Below, one piece after another: positions 34,144 through 41,311 of a DNA stretch of 41,648 bases. A model generated the notes under the pieces. It worked only from the letters and a program-made list of their open reading frames with translations, searched no databases and was not told the DNA's origin. The stretch's first letter is position 1. Each line of letters opens with the position of its first letter. Position numbers and translations under genes: made by a program. The stretch comes from an uncultured Coriobacteriaceae bacterium (lineage in GTDB: Bacteria; Actinomycetota; Coriobacteriia; Coriobacteriales; Atopobiaceae): NCBI GenBank assembly GCA_902773995.1, contig CACYGL010000005.1, positions 1 to 41,648 on the forward strand, in the 5' to 3' direction.

Positions 34144-34172
34144 TGAGACAAAGGGACTGTCCCTTTGTCTCA
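34144..34172. repeat. TGAGACAAAGGGA palindrome, copy E
   Basis: TGAGACAAAGGGAC (34144-34157) and GTCCCTTTGTCTCA (34159-34172) are perfect 14-bp arms around one T, 32 bp before the yqeC start. The following CTAG also occurs next to copy B. Confidence 0.85.
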
Positions 34173-34204
34173 CTAGAGCATATGACTTTTTGTAAGGGTT
34201 CCTC

Positions 34205-34912
34205 ATGAATCTTACGGATTTGCTGCGAACGGATAGCGGGGTTCTCTCAGTGGTGGGGAGCGGCGGAAAGTCGACCCTCGTGAACGAGCTTGCGCGCGAG
34301 CTGGGCTGCACGGTGGTCATCGCCACGTCCACCCACATGCTCGCGCCCGAGGGCTGCCCGCTCCTGCTTGATGCCACGGAGCTCGACGTTGAGCAGGCGC
34401 TTTGGTACACCCGCGTGGTGTGCGTGGGGACTCGGGCGGAGGGCGCCGACGGGGCCGCCGGAAAGCTGTGCGCGCCGTCGCTGGGCTTTGGGACGCTCGC
34501 TGTTCTCGCCGACCGCGTGTTGGTGGAGGCCGATGGCGCACGCAGGCTGCCCCACAAGGCGCACGGGGCGCACGAGCCCGTAGTGCCGGCCGAGACCAGC
34601 CAGACCATCCAGGTGGTAGGCGCATCCGGCTTTGGCGGGAGCGTTGGCGAGGTCGTGCATCGGCCGGAGCTCATGTGCAAGGCCGTGGGCTGCTCTGAGG
34701 CAGACGAGTGCACGCCCGAGCTCTACGCGCGCTTCGTGGCCACCGAGCATGCGTCTGGCGTGGTGCACGCGGACGACATCGTGGTGAACCAGGCCGATGA
34801 CCAGGTCGGCGTTGAACTTGCCGCGCGGTTTGCCGCAGCCCTGCGCGCGTGCGGGGACGAGACACCCGTCGCCGCCGGCTCCGTGCGAGAACACCGCCTG
34901 GAGCGGGTGTAG
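34205..34912 (+). CDS. yqeC: YqeC, putative selenium-dependent hydroxylase accessory protein
   Basis: 235 residues. P-loop-like GSGGKST at 18-24, then TSTHMLAP and VEADGARRLPHKAH, which mark the YqeC family found with selD, yqeB and xdhC. Likely an NTP-binding maturation factor; reaction unknown. AAGGG lies upstream of the ATG. It is transcribed divergently from the yedF-xdhC operon and ends before a large inverted repeat. Confidence 0.9.
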   Translation: MNLTDLLRTDSGVLSVVGSGGKSTLVNELARELGCTVVIATSTHMLAPEGCPLLLDATELDVEQALWYTRVVCVGTRAEGADGAAGKLCAPSLGFGTLAVLADRVLVEADGARRLPHKAHGAHEPVVPAETSQTIQVVGASGFGGSVGEVVHRPELMCKAVGCSEADECTPELYARFVATEHASGVVHADDIVVNQADDQVGVELAARFAAALRACGDETPVAAGSVREHRLERV

Positions 34913-34953
34913 CGAGGAGCGGGGCCCGCCGGCACTTCTCGGCCCGCCCTCAC

Positions 34954-35054
34954 AAACCTGCGACTTAATAGCAGTTAGCTGCATGCGTCGCTGAAAGAAA
35001 CCGCAGGTAGATGACTTGCGGTCTTCTCGGGCACTGCTATTAAGCCGCAGGTTT
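34954..35054. repeat. 22-bp inverted repeat with nested hairpin, between convergent genes
   Basis: Arms 34954-34975 and 35033-35054 match at 21 of 22 positions (AAACCTGCG.CTTAATAGCAGT type). The 57-nt loop contains its own ACCGCA/TGCGGT stem. It lies between yqeC and the convergent membrane protein gene, where a bidirectional terminator is expected, but it is far longer and lacks a T run. The rest of 34913-35142 shows no gene. Confidence 0.8.
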
Positions 35055-35142
35055 CCTACGAGAGAAGAGGAGGCCCCTTCGGACGCTGCATGCGCACCGG
35101 ATACCCGGCTGGAGGACCGGCGGGATCCGGCGAGAGTCCCTC

Positions 35143-35727
35143 CTACGCTCCAGCGGGCAGGCAGCACGCAATCACAACGCTCACGACGCCGATAAGCGTC
35201 AGTGGCACGCACCCGTCGACAAACGACGGCAGCGGCTCGAGCCGGTAGTAGAGCACGTAGCACACCAGGCTCACGACAAACCCCACCACGGCAAGCGCCG
35301 CCACCAGTGCGGCCACACCTGTTCGCCCCGCGCCACCGAGCGCCAACGCGCAGCATGCCTCCATGCCAAGCCACGCCACAAACAGCACCAGCTCGGTGGT
35401 GGGCTGCCGCTGGAACATTCGCTGCGTGATGCCGAGAAGCACCAGGTAGAGAATAACGGCACCAACCAGGCATCCAACCACAACCCTCGTGGGCGCAAGC
35501 TCGGCCGCTCCCCCGCAGATGCGCGTGGCCCCAAAGACGCCGCACGCCACCGCGCCGAGAATGGCCACGATGCCAATGGTTCTCAGCACCCCGTGCGCAG
35601 AACCCCCGCTCACCTTGGGCCAGAAGAAGATGGCCCACCAGGCAAGATACAGCGCACAGCACGCAGCCATGAGCGCATGCCCCTGCCTCATCTGCGCAAA
35701 TGCAATGGCGTCCACAACGGCCTCCAA
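35143..35727 (-). CDS. Multi-pass membrane protein of unknown function
   Basis: 194 residues, not recognised. About six hydrophobic segments (for example LMAACCALYLAWWAIFFW and VVVGCLVGAVILYLVLL) and few charged loops make an integral membrane protein nearly certain if expressed. The start is uncertain: a TTG at 35727 lies 2 bp after the DUF4143 ATPase stop with AGGTAGAG upstream; GTG at 35715 and ATG at 35691 are alternatives. It converges on yqeC. No link to selenium metabolism is visible beyond position. Confidence 0.65.
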   Translation of the reverse strand: MEAVVDAIAFAQMRQGHALMAACCALYLAWWAIFFWPKVSGGSAHGVLRTIGIVAILGAVACGVFGATRICGGAAELAPTRVVVGCLVGAVILYLVLLGITQRMFQRQPTTELVLFVAWLGMEACCALALGGAGRTGVAALVAALAVVGFVVSLVCYVLYYRLEPLPSFVDGCVPLTLIGVVSVVIACCLPAGA

Positions 35728-35729
35728 CT

Positions 35730-37016
35730 CTACCTGCCCAAACAGCCAACGGGGATAACGTAGACCCCGTCGCCCCTTCGATACGACCGTTCGCCCAGGC
35801 CCACAAGAACAGCGAGAAACTCCGGCTCACGGGTCCGAGCCAACGAGTTTCTCTCCAGCTTCTCGCGAATGCGCAAGAGATTCCCGGCTGCCTCCTCCAC
35901 CTTGTTCTCCCCGAGCTTTATCTCTATCGCACCCCATCTTCCCGCAGCATCCTCCACAATGGCATCCGCCTCGAGCCCATTGTCATCGCGGTAGTAGAGG
36001 ACAGGGTCCTGGGCAGCGTCGGGAAGCGCATGCGCATACACGGAAAGGTCTCTCATGCAGAGGTTCTCGAACACCAACCCGAGCGTCTGCCAATCGCTTT
36101 TGATCGACTGCTCATTCATCTGGAGAAGCGCGATGGCCAGCGAGGGGTCCACCAGGTAGCGCTTGGGACTTGTACGAAAGCGCTTGGGGGAGCGGACAGG
36201 AGGTTCCCACCCGCGTATGGGGAGCACTAGATAGAGTGACTCGAGAAGCGCCGTGTAGTTCGATATGGTCGCAAGTGATGCAGCATCGGCGTTCTCGGCC
36301 TCTCCGTACATATCCCGCACAATGGTCTTTCTGGTGATTGCCTGTCCAAGGTTCCTCGCAAGGCTTCCCAGAAGGCGTCTGGCAACGTCGGAGTTCCCAC
36401 CCTTTGACGGAACGCTCTGCTCGATAGTCGCGTCCACGTAGTCTCGTGCGATGCGAAGTGCACGAGCGGGCTTGATTCCTATCGCCTCTGGCCACCCACC
36501 ACGGCAGCACAGCGACACCAATCTGTCTGCGTTCATACTGCAGGTAGAATATGCAAACTTGCCTTCAAAGAGTGCCGAAAGGGACACCTCTCCCGTGGAG
36601 TCTCCAGATTCCTGGAGCGACATGGGGAGCATGCGCACCCTGCCAATGCGACCCACACCGCTGTGGTGGACCTTATCCTTCGCTGGCGTAGATGACCCAG
36701 TGAGAATCCAAAGCCCCTTCTCCCCAGAGGCATCGTCGACCTCATGGCGCACAACGTCCCAGAGCGCAGGAGCGAGCTGCCACTCGTCAATCACATGCGG
36801 ACGCTCACCAACGAGAGCCGCCATGGGGTCCGAGAGCGCCATGTCCAGGTTCTGGCCCTCGTCTAGATAGATGATGCTCTTGGCATGCCTCCGCGCCGTC
36901 CAGGTCTTTCCGCACCACTTGGCGCCCGCAATCTCGACTGCCCCATAGGTCGCAAGGCACTCGTCAACCTCATCGTCGACAATGCGAGGCAGATATCCTG
37001 CTGGCACAACCGACAT
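35730..37016 (-). CDS. AAA+ family ATPase with DUF4143 C-terminal domain
   Basis: 428 residues. The modified P-loop VEIAGAKWCGKTWTARR at about 27-43, Walker B-like HVIDEWQLAPALWD, the arginine-containing ILTGSS strand and a C-terminal DUF4143/PD-(D/E)XK-like region (YYRDDNGLEADAIVED, WGAIEIKLG) match a widespread bacterial ATPase family of unknown role. EADAI and EIKLG form a nuclease-like motif. Members are often scattered and horizontally mobile. Upstream of this gene are four tandem 22-bp repeats. Confidence 0.9.
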   Translation of the reverse strand: MSVVPAGYLPRIVDDEVDECLATYGAVEIAGAKWCGKTWTARRHAKSIIYLDEGQNLDMALSDPMAALVGERPHVIDEWQLAPALWDVVRHEVDDASGEKGLWILTGSSTPAKDKVHHSGVGRIGRVRMLPMSLQESGDSTGEVSLSALFEGKFAYSTCSMNADRLVSLCCRGGWPEAIGIKPARALRIARDYVDATIEQSVPSKGGNSDVARRLLGSLARNLGQAITRKTIVRDMYGEAENADAASLATISNYTALLESLYLVLPIRGWEPPVRSPKRFRTSPKRYLVDPSLAIALLQMNEQSIKSDWQTLGLVFENLCMRDLSVYAHALPDAAQDPVLYYRDDNGLEADAIVEDAAGRWGAIEIKLGENKVEEAAGNLLRIREKLERNSLARTREPEFLAVLVGLGERSYRRGDGVYVIPVGCLGR

Positions 37017-37094
37017 GCCTTTCCCCTTTCATCATCTATCGCATGGGTTTCTGTGAGTATTATCACCCTTATTTAGCTGCTACGTTATCAGATT

Positions 37095-37188
37095 CCGCGA
37101 TTTTCGTTGTCACTTTCCGCGATTCTTGTTGTCACTTTCCGCGATTCTCGTTGTCACTTTCCGCGATTCTCGTTGTCACTTTCCGCGA
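37095..37188. repeat. 22-bp tandem repeat array upstream of the DUF4143 ATPase gene
   Basis: CCGCGA recurs at 37095, 37117, 37139, 37161 and 37183, giving four complete 22-bp units of the type CCGCGATTCTCGTTGTCACT plus TT, with only a few substitutions, and a partial fifth. There are no spacers, so it is not CRISPR. 22 is not a multiple of 3, so it is not a coding repeat. It begins about 80 bp upstream of the ATPase start. Confidence 0.92.
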
Positions 37189-37211
37189 CAAAAGTCGTCC
37201 CACACGCCGAG

Positions 37212-37248
37212 AAAAACGGGCGGCGCCAGCACCAGCCAGCACCGCCCG
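37212..37248 (-). terminator. Intrinsic terminator after ridA
   Basis: On the minus strand a CGGGCGG/CCGCCCG stem (37217-37223 with 37242-37248) is followed by TTTTTC. It closes the ygeW-side operon and isolates it from the tandem repeats. Confidence 0.85.
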
Positions 37249-37281
37249 CCTTGGGGAGCAATACTACTGAACGGACCAGAC

Positions 37282-37662
37282 CTACACCCTCGCGACTGCC
37301 TTGATCTCGACCTTGCCGCCACCGGGGAGCGCAGCCACCTGGAACGCCGCACGCGCGGGGTACGGGGCCTCAAAGAACTCGGCGTAGATCTCGTTCATGG
37401 CACCAAACTCGTTGATGTCGGCGAGAAGGACGGTGGTCTCGACCACGTCGGCCATGGAGGCGCCAGCGGCCTCGAGGATGTTCTTCACGTTGGTCAGGCT
37501 CTGGCGGGTCTGGCTCTGGATGTCGTCGCCAGCGAGCTTGCCGGTAGCAGGGTCGATGCCCAGCTGGCCGGACACGTTGATGGACCCGTTGGACACAACG
37601 CCCGCGGAGTAGGGACCAAGCGCCTTGGGGGCCTTGTCGGTGACGATGGCGGTCTTGCTCAT
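37282..37662 (-). CDS. ridA: RidA family enamine/imine deaminase
   Basis: 126 residues starting MSKTAIVTDKAPKALGPYSAG (AAGGAG upstream). GPYSAGV, SGQLGIDPATGKL, the ridge region NVKNILEAAGASMADVVETTVLL and YPARAAFQVAALP with the substrate-binding Arg are RidA signatures. RidA hydrolyses 2-aminoacrylate and related enamines. It lies at the end of an operon with hydantoinase, MocA and carbamate kinase genes, suggesting a role in nitrogen catabolism there. Confidence 0.93.
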   Translation of the reverse strand: MSKTAIVTDKAPKALGPYSAGVVSNGSINVSGQLGIDPATGKLAGDDIQSQTRQSLTNVKNILEAAGASMADVVETTVLLADINEFGAMNEIYAEFFEAPYPARAAFQVAALPGGGKVEIKAVARV

Positions 37663-37780
37663 GAGAAACTCCTTCACTTCCTGCCCGCATACGCGGACGG
37701 CCAATGGATAAGTAAAACGGGGCCGATAAACCCGCGGAGCTCGCTGCCCGCAGCGCGCACGGCCCGCGGTCCACGCAGCC

Positions 37781-39166
37781 CTAGCGAGCCACGTAGCGGC
37801 CGGGCTTCTCGCCTGTGGGCTCGCCGTCGCGCACGGCAAGCGTGCCGTTCACAAAGACGAGCTTGGCGCGCCCGTGCGCCTCGAAGCCCTCGTAGGTGGT
37901 GTAGTCGACAGCCTGGTGCTGGTTGGCCGCGCTGATGGTCCAGCGCGCCGAGGGATCCCACACGCAAATGTCCGCGTCGGAGCCGGCGGCAAGCGCGCCC
38001 TTGCGTGGGTACATACCAAACACGCGCGCCTGGCCCTCGGAGAGCAGATGCAGGTAGTCCATGGGACCAAGCTGCCCCTCAAACGTAGTCATGATGAGTG
38101 CCGGCCTGTGCTCAACGCCGGGCCCGCCGTTGGGAATCTTGGTGAAGTCGCCACGGCCACGATCCTTCTGGCCATGCAGGTTAAACGAGCAGTGGTCGGT
38201 CGAGATCTGGTCCACCTCACCGTCTGCCACGGCCTCGCGCAGCGCTGCGATATCGGTGGGCTTGCGCAGCGGCGGGCTCATCACGTACTTGGCACCGGCA
38301 AAGCCGTCCTCGCCCTGCTCCAGGTAGCGGGTATCGTCCAGCAACAGGTACTGCGGGCAGGTCTCGAGCGACACGCGCACGCCGCGCTCGCGGGCGGCAC
38401 GCACCTGCTCAAGGCCCAGGCGCGCAGAGCAGTGCACCACGTTCACGCGGGCACCTGTGAGCTCGGAGAGGTACATCAGGCGGCTGATGGCCTCGGCCTC
38501 GCACTCAGCCGGGCGGCTCAGCGGGTGCCCCTCGGGCCCCGTGATGCCCTCGGCAAGCACCCTACGCTGCAGCTCGTTGACAAGCGTGCCATTCTCGCAA
38601 TGCACGCAGAGAATGCCATCGAAGGGCTTGATGGCCTCGAGCACCTCCATGGTCTGGGCATCATCCAGGCGCAGGTGATCGTAGGCAAAGTATGTCTTGA
38701 ACGACGTGATGCCCGCGTCCCGCATGTCCGCGATCTCCTCGCGGGTGTGATCGTTCCAATCTGCGATGGCCATGTGGAAAGCATAGTTAGCCGTGCAGGT
38801 ACCATCGGCGCGCTTGTGCCACTCGTCGAGCGCCTGGTGAAGCGTCATGCCCTTGTCCTGCGTGGCGTAGTCCACGATAGTCGTGGTGCCGCCGCATGCC
38901 GCAGCGCGCGTGCCCGTCTCGAAGCTATCTGCCGTCCAGTCCATGCCCGTCCAGCACTGCATGTGCGTGTGGGCGTCAATGAAGCCCGGGTAGACCCAGC
39001 AGCCCGTGGCATCGAAGACCTCCGCATCCGCCAGCTGCGCCTCGTCGACGCCACCAGGAACAACGTCCGCGATCTTGTCGCCCTCGATGACCACGTCGCC
39101 GAGAAAGACTCCCTTTGGCGTGACCAGCTGGCCGTGCCTCAGGACCTTGCGTGCCTGTGCGACCAT
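37781..39166 (-). CDS. hyuA: Dihydropyrimidinase/hydantoinase (HyuA-like)
   Basis: 461 residues, cyclic amidohydrolase family. Binuclear zinc ligands are all present: His66 and His68 (DAHTH), carboxylated Lys157 (SFKTYFAYD), His189 (VHCENG), His245 (VVHCS) and Asp324 (STDHCSF). It opens dihydropyrimidine, hydantoin or related ureide rings. A HyuA member belongs to the gut-bacterial purine/uric acid degradation gene set (with ygeW and carbamate kinase), as here. Starts 12 bp after the modE-mocA stop. Confidence 0.92.
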   Translation of the reverse strand: MVAQARKVLRHGQLVTPKGVFLGDVVIEGDKIADVVPGGVDEAQLADAEVFDATGCWVYPGFIDAHTHMQCWTGMDWTADSFETGTRAAACGGTTTIVDYATQDKGMTLHQALDEWHKRADGTCTANYAFHMAIADWNDHTREEIADMRDAGITSFKTYFAYDHLRLDDAQTMEVLEAIKPFDGILCVHCENGTLVNELQRRVLAEGITGPEGHPLSRPAECEAEAISRLMYLSELTGARVNVVHCSARLGLEQVRAARERGVRVSLETCPQYLLLDDTRYLEQGEDGFAGAKYVMSPPLRKPTDIAALREAVADGEVDQISTDHCSFNLHGQKDRGRGDFTKIPNGGPGVEHRPALIMTTFEGQLGPMDYLHLLSEGQARVFGMYPRKGALAAGSDADICVWDPSARWTISAANQHQAVDYTTYEGFEAHGRAKLVFVNGTLAVRDGEPTGEKPGRYVAR

Positions 39167-39178
39167 ACAACCATCCCC

Positions 39179-40195
39179 TTACAGAGAAGAGCCCAGCTCG
39201 CCTGGGGCGCCGTCCTTCTCGCCCGCAGCGGGCCAAATGTCCTGCCCGGATTCCATGGCCTCGCGCACAGCCACCAGCTCGCCGGCAACCCGCTCGAGGT
39301 CAGACGGGGTGTCAATGTCATCAAGCTCGGCCGGGTAGCGCGCCTCGACAAGCCGCGTAGCAGCGGCCAAATCTGGGTTCCTGCGCAGCAGCTCGCCTCC
39401 ACCCACATCTCCCTCAAGGCCGAGAAGTGCGTCTGCCAGATAGCCTGGAAAGATCACGGGGCTTCCCGGCTTGCCCTGCCAAGAAAGGCGCGCCACGCAG
39501 GCGGGGTGCGCGGCAAACTCGTCGAGCAGGGCCTCGACACTCGCGCCAGAGAGCAGCGGCTGGTCGCCCTGCACAAAGAGGTAGCCCGCGCGCTTGCCCA
39601 GCGCCTCGATGCCCGCGCGCAGCGTGTCGCTCTGCAGCGCGCCCGCAGGCTCCGCGCACGCCACGTGCCTGGCCTCGCACACTGCCCGCACGCGCTCCCA
39701 CCTTGTGGAGACCACCACGTCCAGACGCTGTGACACCAGGGCGTCCAGCGTGTGCGAGACCACCGCGCGGCCACGCAGCGGCTCTACGAGCTTCTGCCTG
39801 CCGAAGCGCGTGGCCTCGCCGTTTGCCATGACCACGCAGCCCAGCCTGGGCACCCCAGCAACGCCTGCAAACGCTGCCGAGAAGCCCACGTTTGCCGCAG
39901 CGGTAACGCCTTGGCGCCAAGCCTCGTAGCGATGGAGAAAGTCCTCTCCCTCGGGCGTGAGGCTCGAGCTTCCGCCCTTCTCGCCGCCAATTGAGCGCAC
40001 GGTAAGCGGGAATCCCAGGGCATGCTCGGCATCGTGCAGGATGCGCATGGCCTTGGTGTAGCTCATGCCCATGGCCTTGGCGGAGGCAGAGAGGCTGCCT
40101 GTCTCGCGAACGCCAGCGAGCAGGGCCATGGGACCCGGGCCAAAGAAGCGCCCGCCATCCCCATCAATGAGGAACGAGAATACCCGTGGTTCCAT
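39179..40195 (-). CDS. ModE-type HTH fused to MocA-like molybdenum cofactor nucleotidyltransferase
   Basis: 338 residues from ATG at 40195 (AGGTGAGG upstream; a GTG 9 bp earlier is less likely). Residues about 20-95 are a ModE/LysR-like winged helix (GPMALLAGVRETGSLSASAKAM, then SYTKAMRILHDAE), and residues 118 onward are a MobA/MocA-type nucleotidyltransferase with ANGEATRFGRQK (124-135) and GDQPL (210-214). MocA makes the cytidylylated molybdopterin cofactor used by xanthine dehydrogenase-type hydroxylases. The fusion may couple cofactor synthesis to gene control. Confidence 0.88.
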   Translation of the reverse strand: MEPRVFSFLIDGDGGRFFGPGPMALLAGVRETGSLSASAKAMGMSYTKAMRILHDAEHALGFPLTVRSIGGEKGGSSSLTPEGEDFLHRYEAWRQGVTAAANVGFSAAFAGVAGVPRLGCVVMANGEATRFGRQKLVEPLRGRAVVSHTLDALVSQRLDVVVSTRWERVRAVCEARHVACAEPAGALQSDTLRAGIEALGKRAGYLFVQGDQPLLSGASVEALLDEFAAHPACVARLSWQGKPGSPVIFPGYLADALLGLEGDVGGGELLRRNPDLAAATRLVEARYPAELDDIDTPSDLERVAGELVAVREAMESGQDIWPAAGEKDGAPGELGSSL

Positions 40196-40236
40196 GGCCC
40201 TCACCTCGTGTGCATTGCCGATGCGATGCCTACATG

Positions 40237-41178
40237 CTACCCACGGACGATGGTACCAGTCTTGCCGGCAATGCCGTCCGCCGCACGATCAAGCTCGGTG
40301 ATGAGCGACATACGTCCGGGGCCGGACTGCGCAAACTGCAGCGCCGCCTGGACCTTGGGCAGCATCGAGCCGGGCGCGAACTCGCCAGCGTCAATATAGC
40401 GCTGGGCCGTCTCGGGCGTGAGCTCGTCCAGCTCGGTCTGGTCGGGCTTGCCAAAGTGAATGGCGACCTTCTCGACAGCCGTGAGGATGACAAGCGCATC
40501 GGCACCAAGCTGCTCGGCCAGGCGGGCGGCGGCAAAGTCCTTGTCGATGACGGCAGCGGCGCCCTTCAGGTGGTGGCCCTCGGTATGGTAGACCGGAATG
40601 CCGCCACCACCGCAGGCAATGACCACGTGGTCGGCCTCGACCAGCGAGCGGATGGTGTCAAGCTCGACGATGGCCTGGGGCTTGGGGCTTGCAACAACAC
40701 GGCGCCAACCGCGGCCGGAGTCCTCGACCACCGTGTAGCCGCGCTCGGCCACCATGCGGTCGGCCTCCTCCTTGGTCATGAAGGCACCAATGGGCTTAGT
40801 GGGGTTCTCGAACGCAGGGTCATTAGGGTCGACCTCGACCTGCGTGAGCACCGTGGTCACACCGTGGTGGATGTCGCGGTTAGCCAGCTCCTCGCGGATG
40901 GCGTTCTGGAGGTCGTAGCCAATGTAGCCCTGGCTCATGGCCACGCAGACCGAGAGCGGGCAGGGGATGTACTTCTCGGGATCAGAGCGCGTGAGCTGGG
41001 TCATGGCCTCCTGGATCATTCCCACCTGCGGTCCGTTGCCGTGCGCCACGATGACCTCGTTGCCCTCGGCAATAAGGTCGACGATGGCCTTGGACGTGTG
41101 CTTCACGGCCGCCATCTGCTCTGGCAGGTTCTTCCCCAACGCGTTGCCGCCCAGTGCGACGACGATTCTCTTGCCCAT
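40237..41178 (-). CDS. arcC: Carbamate kinase
   Basis: 313 residues, typical length. VVALGGNALG, VIVAHGNGPQVG, PIGAFM, the WRRVVASPKP loop and CGGGGIPV are carbamate kinase signatures. It transfers phosphate from carbamoyl phosphate to ADP, giving ATP, CO2 and ammonia. Together with the truncated YgeW carbamoyltransferase gene upstream it forms the energy-yielding end of a ureide pathway (the role of YqeA in E. coli), rather than an arginine deiminase operon, as no arcA or arcB is present. Confidence 0.96.
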   Translation of the reverse strand: MGKRIVVALGGNALGKNLPEQMAAVKHTSKAIVDLIAEGNEVIVAHGNGPQVGMIQEAMTQLTRSDPEKYIPCPLSVCVAMSQGYIGYDLQNAIREELANRDIHHGVTTVLTQVEVDPNDPAFENPTKPIGAFMTKEEADRMVAERGYTVVEDSGRGWRRVVASPKPQAIVELDTIRSLVEADHVVIACGGGGIPVYHTEGHHLKGAAAVIDKDFAAARLAEQLGADALVILTAVEKVAIHFGKPDQTELDELTPETAQRYIDAGEFAPGSMLPKVQAALQFAQSGPGRMSLITELDRAADGIAGKTGTIVRG

Positions 41179-41212
41179 GCGTTCCTCTCCGTTCTCCCCT
41201 AGTTGTGTTCAC

Positions 41213-41272
41213 GCGAAAAAAGAGCGCGGGCCGGTCAACCGAGCTCACCGGCTCGGCCCGACCAGCCCGCGC
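41213..41272 (-). terminator. Intrinsic terminator after ygeW
   Basis: On the minus strand GCGCGGGC pairs with GCCCGCGC (41224-41231 with 41265-41272), with an inner GGTC/GACC stem, followed by TCTTTTTTCG. A strong terminator between ygeW and carbamate kinase, so the latter probably has its own promoter or depends on read-through. Confidence 0.85.
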
Positions 41273-41311
41273 GTTCCCTTGTGGGTACTGCGCCAGTCGC
41301 CCTTTGCCGGC

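Noticed and set aside
34078..34172. Palindromes as transcription terminators
   Set aside because: They lie between divergently transcribed genes (yedF and yqeC), so termination is not their main role there; kept as a repeat family.
34247..35830. 527-codon open frame on the minus strand
   Set aside because: It runs antisense through yqeC, across the inverted repeat and through the membrane protein gene in another frame; Arg/Gly/Cys-rich with no domain.
37095..37188. Possible CRISPR array
   Set aside because: Units are contiguous without unique spacers and no cas genes are present; it is a simple tandem repeat.
37663..37780. Terminator between hyuA and ridA
   Set aside because: The gap contains CCGCGG-type self-complementary pieces but no convincing stem followed by T residues, so the two genes are treated as possibly cotranscribed.
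37874..39733. 619-codon open frame on the plus strand
   Set aside because: Antisense to the dihydropyrimidinase with all its metal ligands and to part of modE-mocA; no recognisable protein features.
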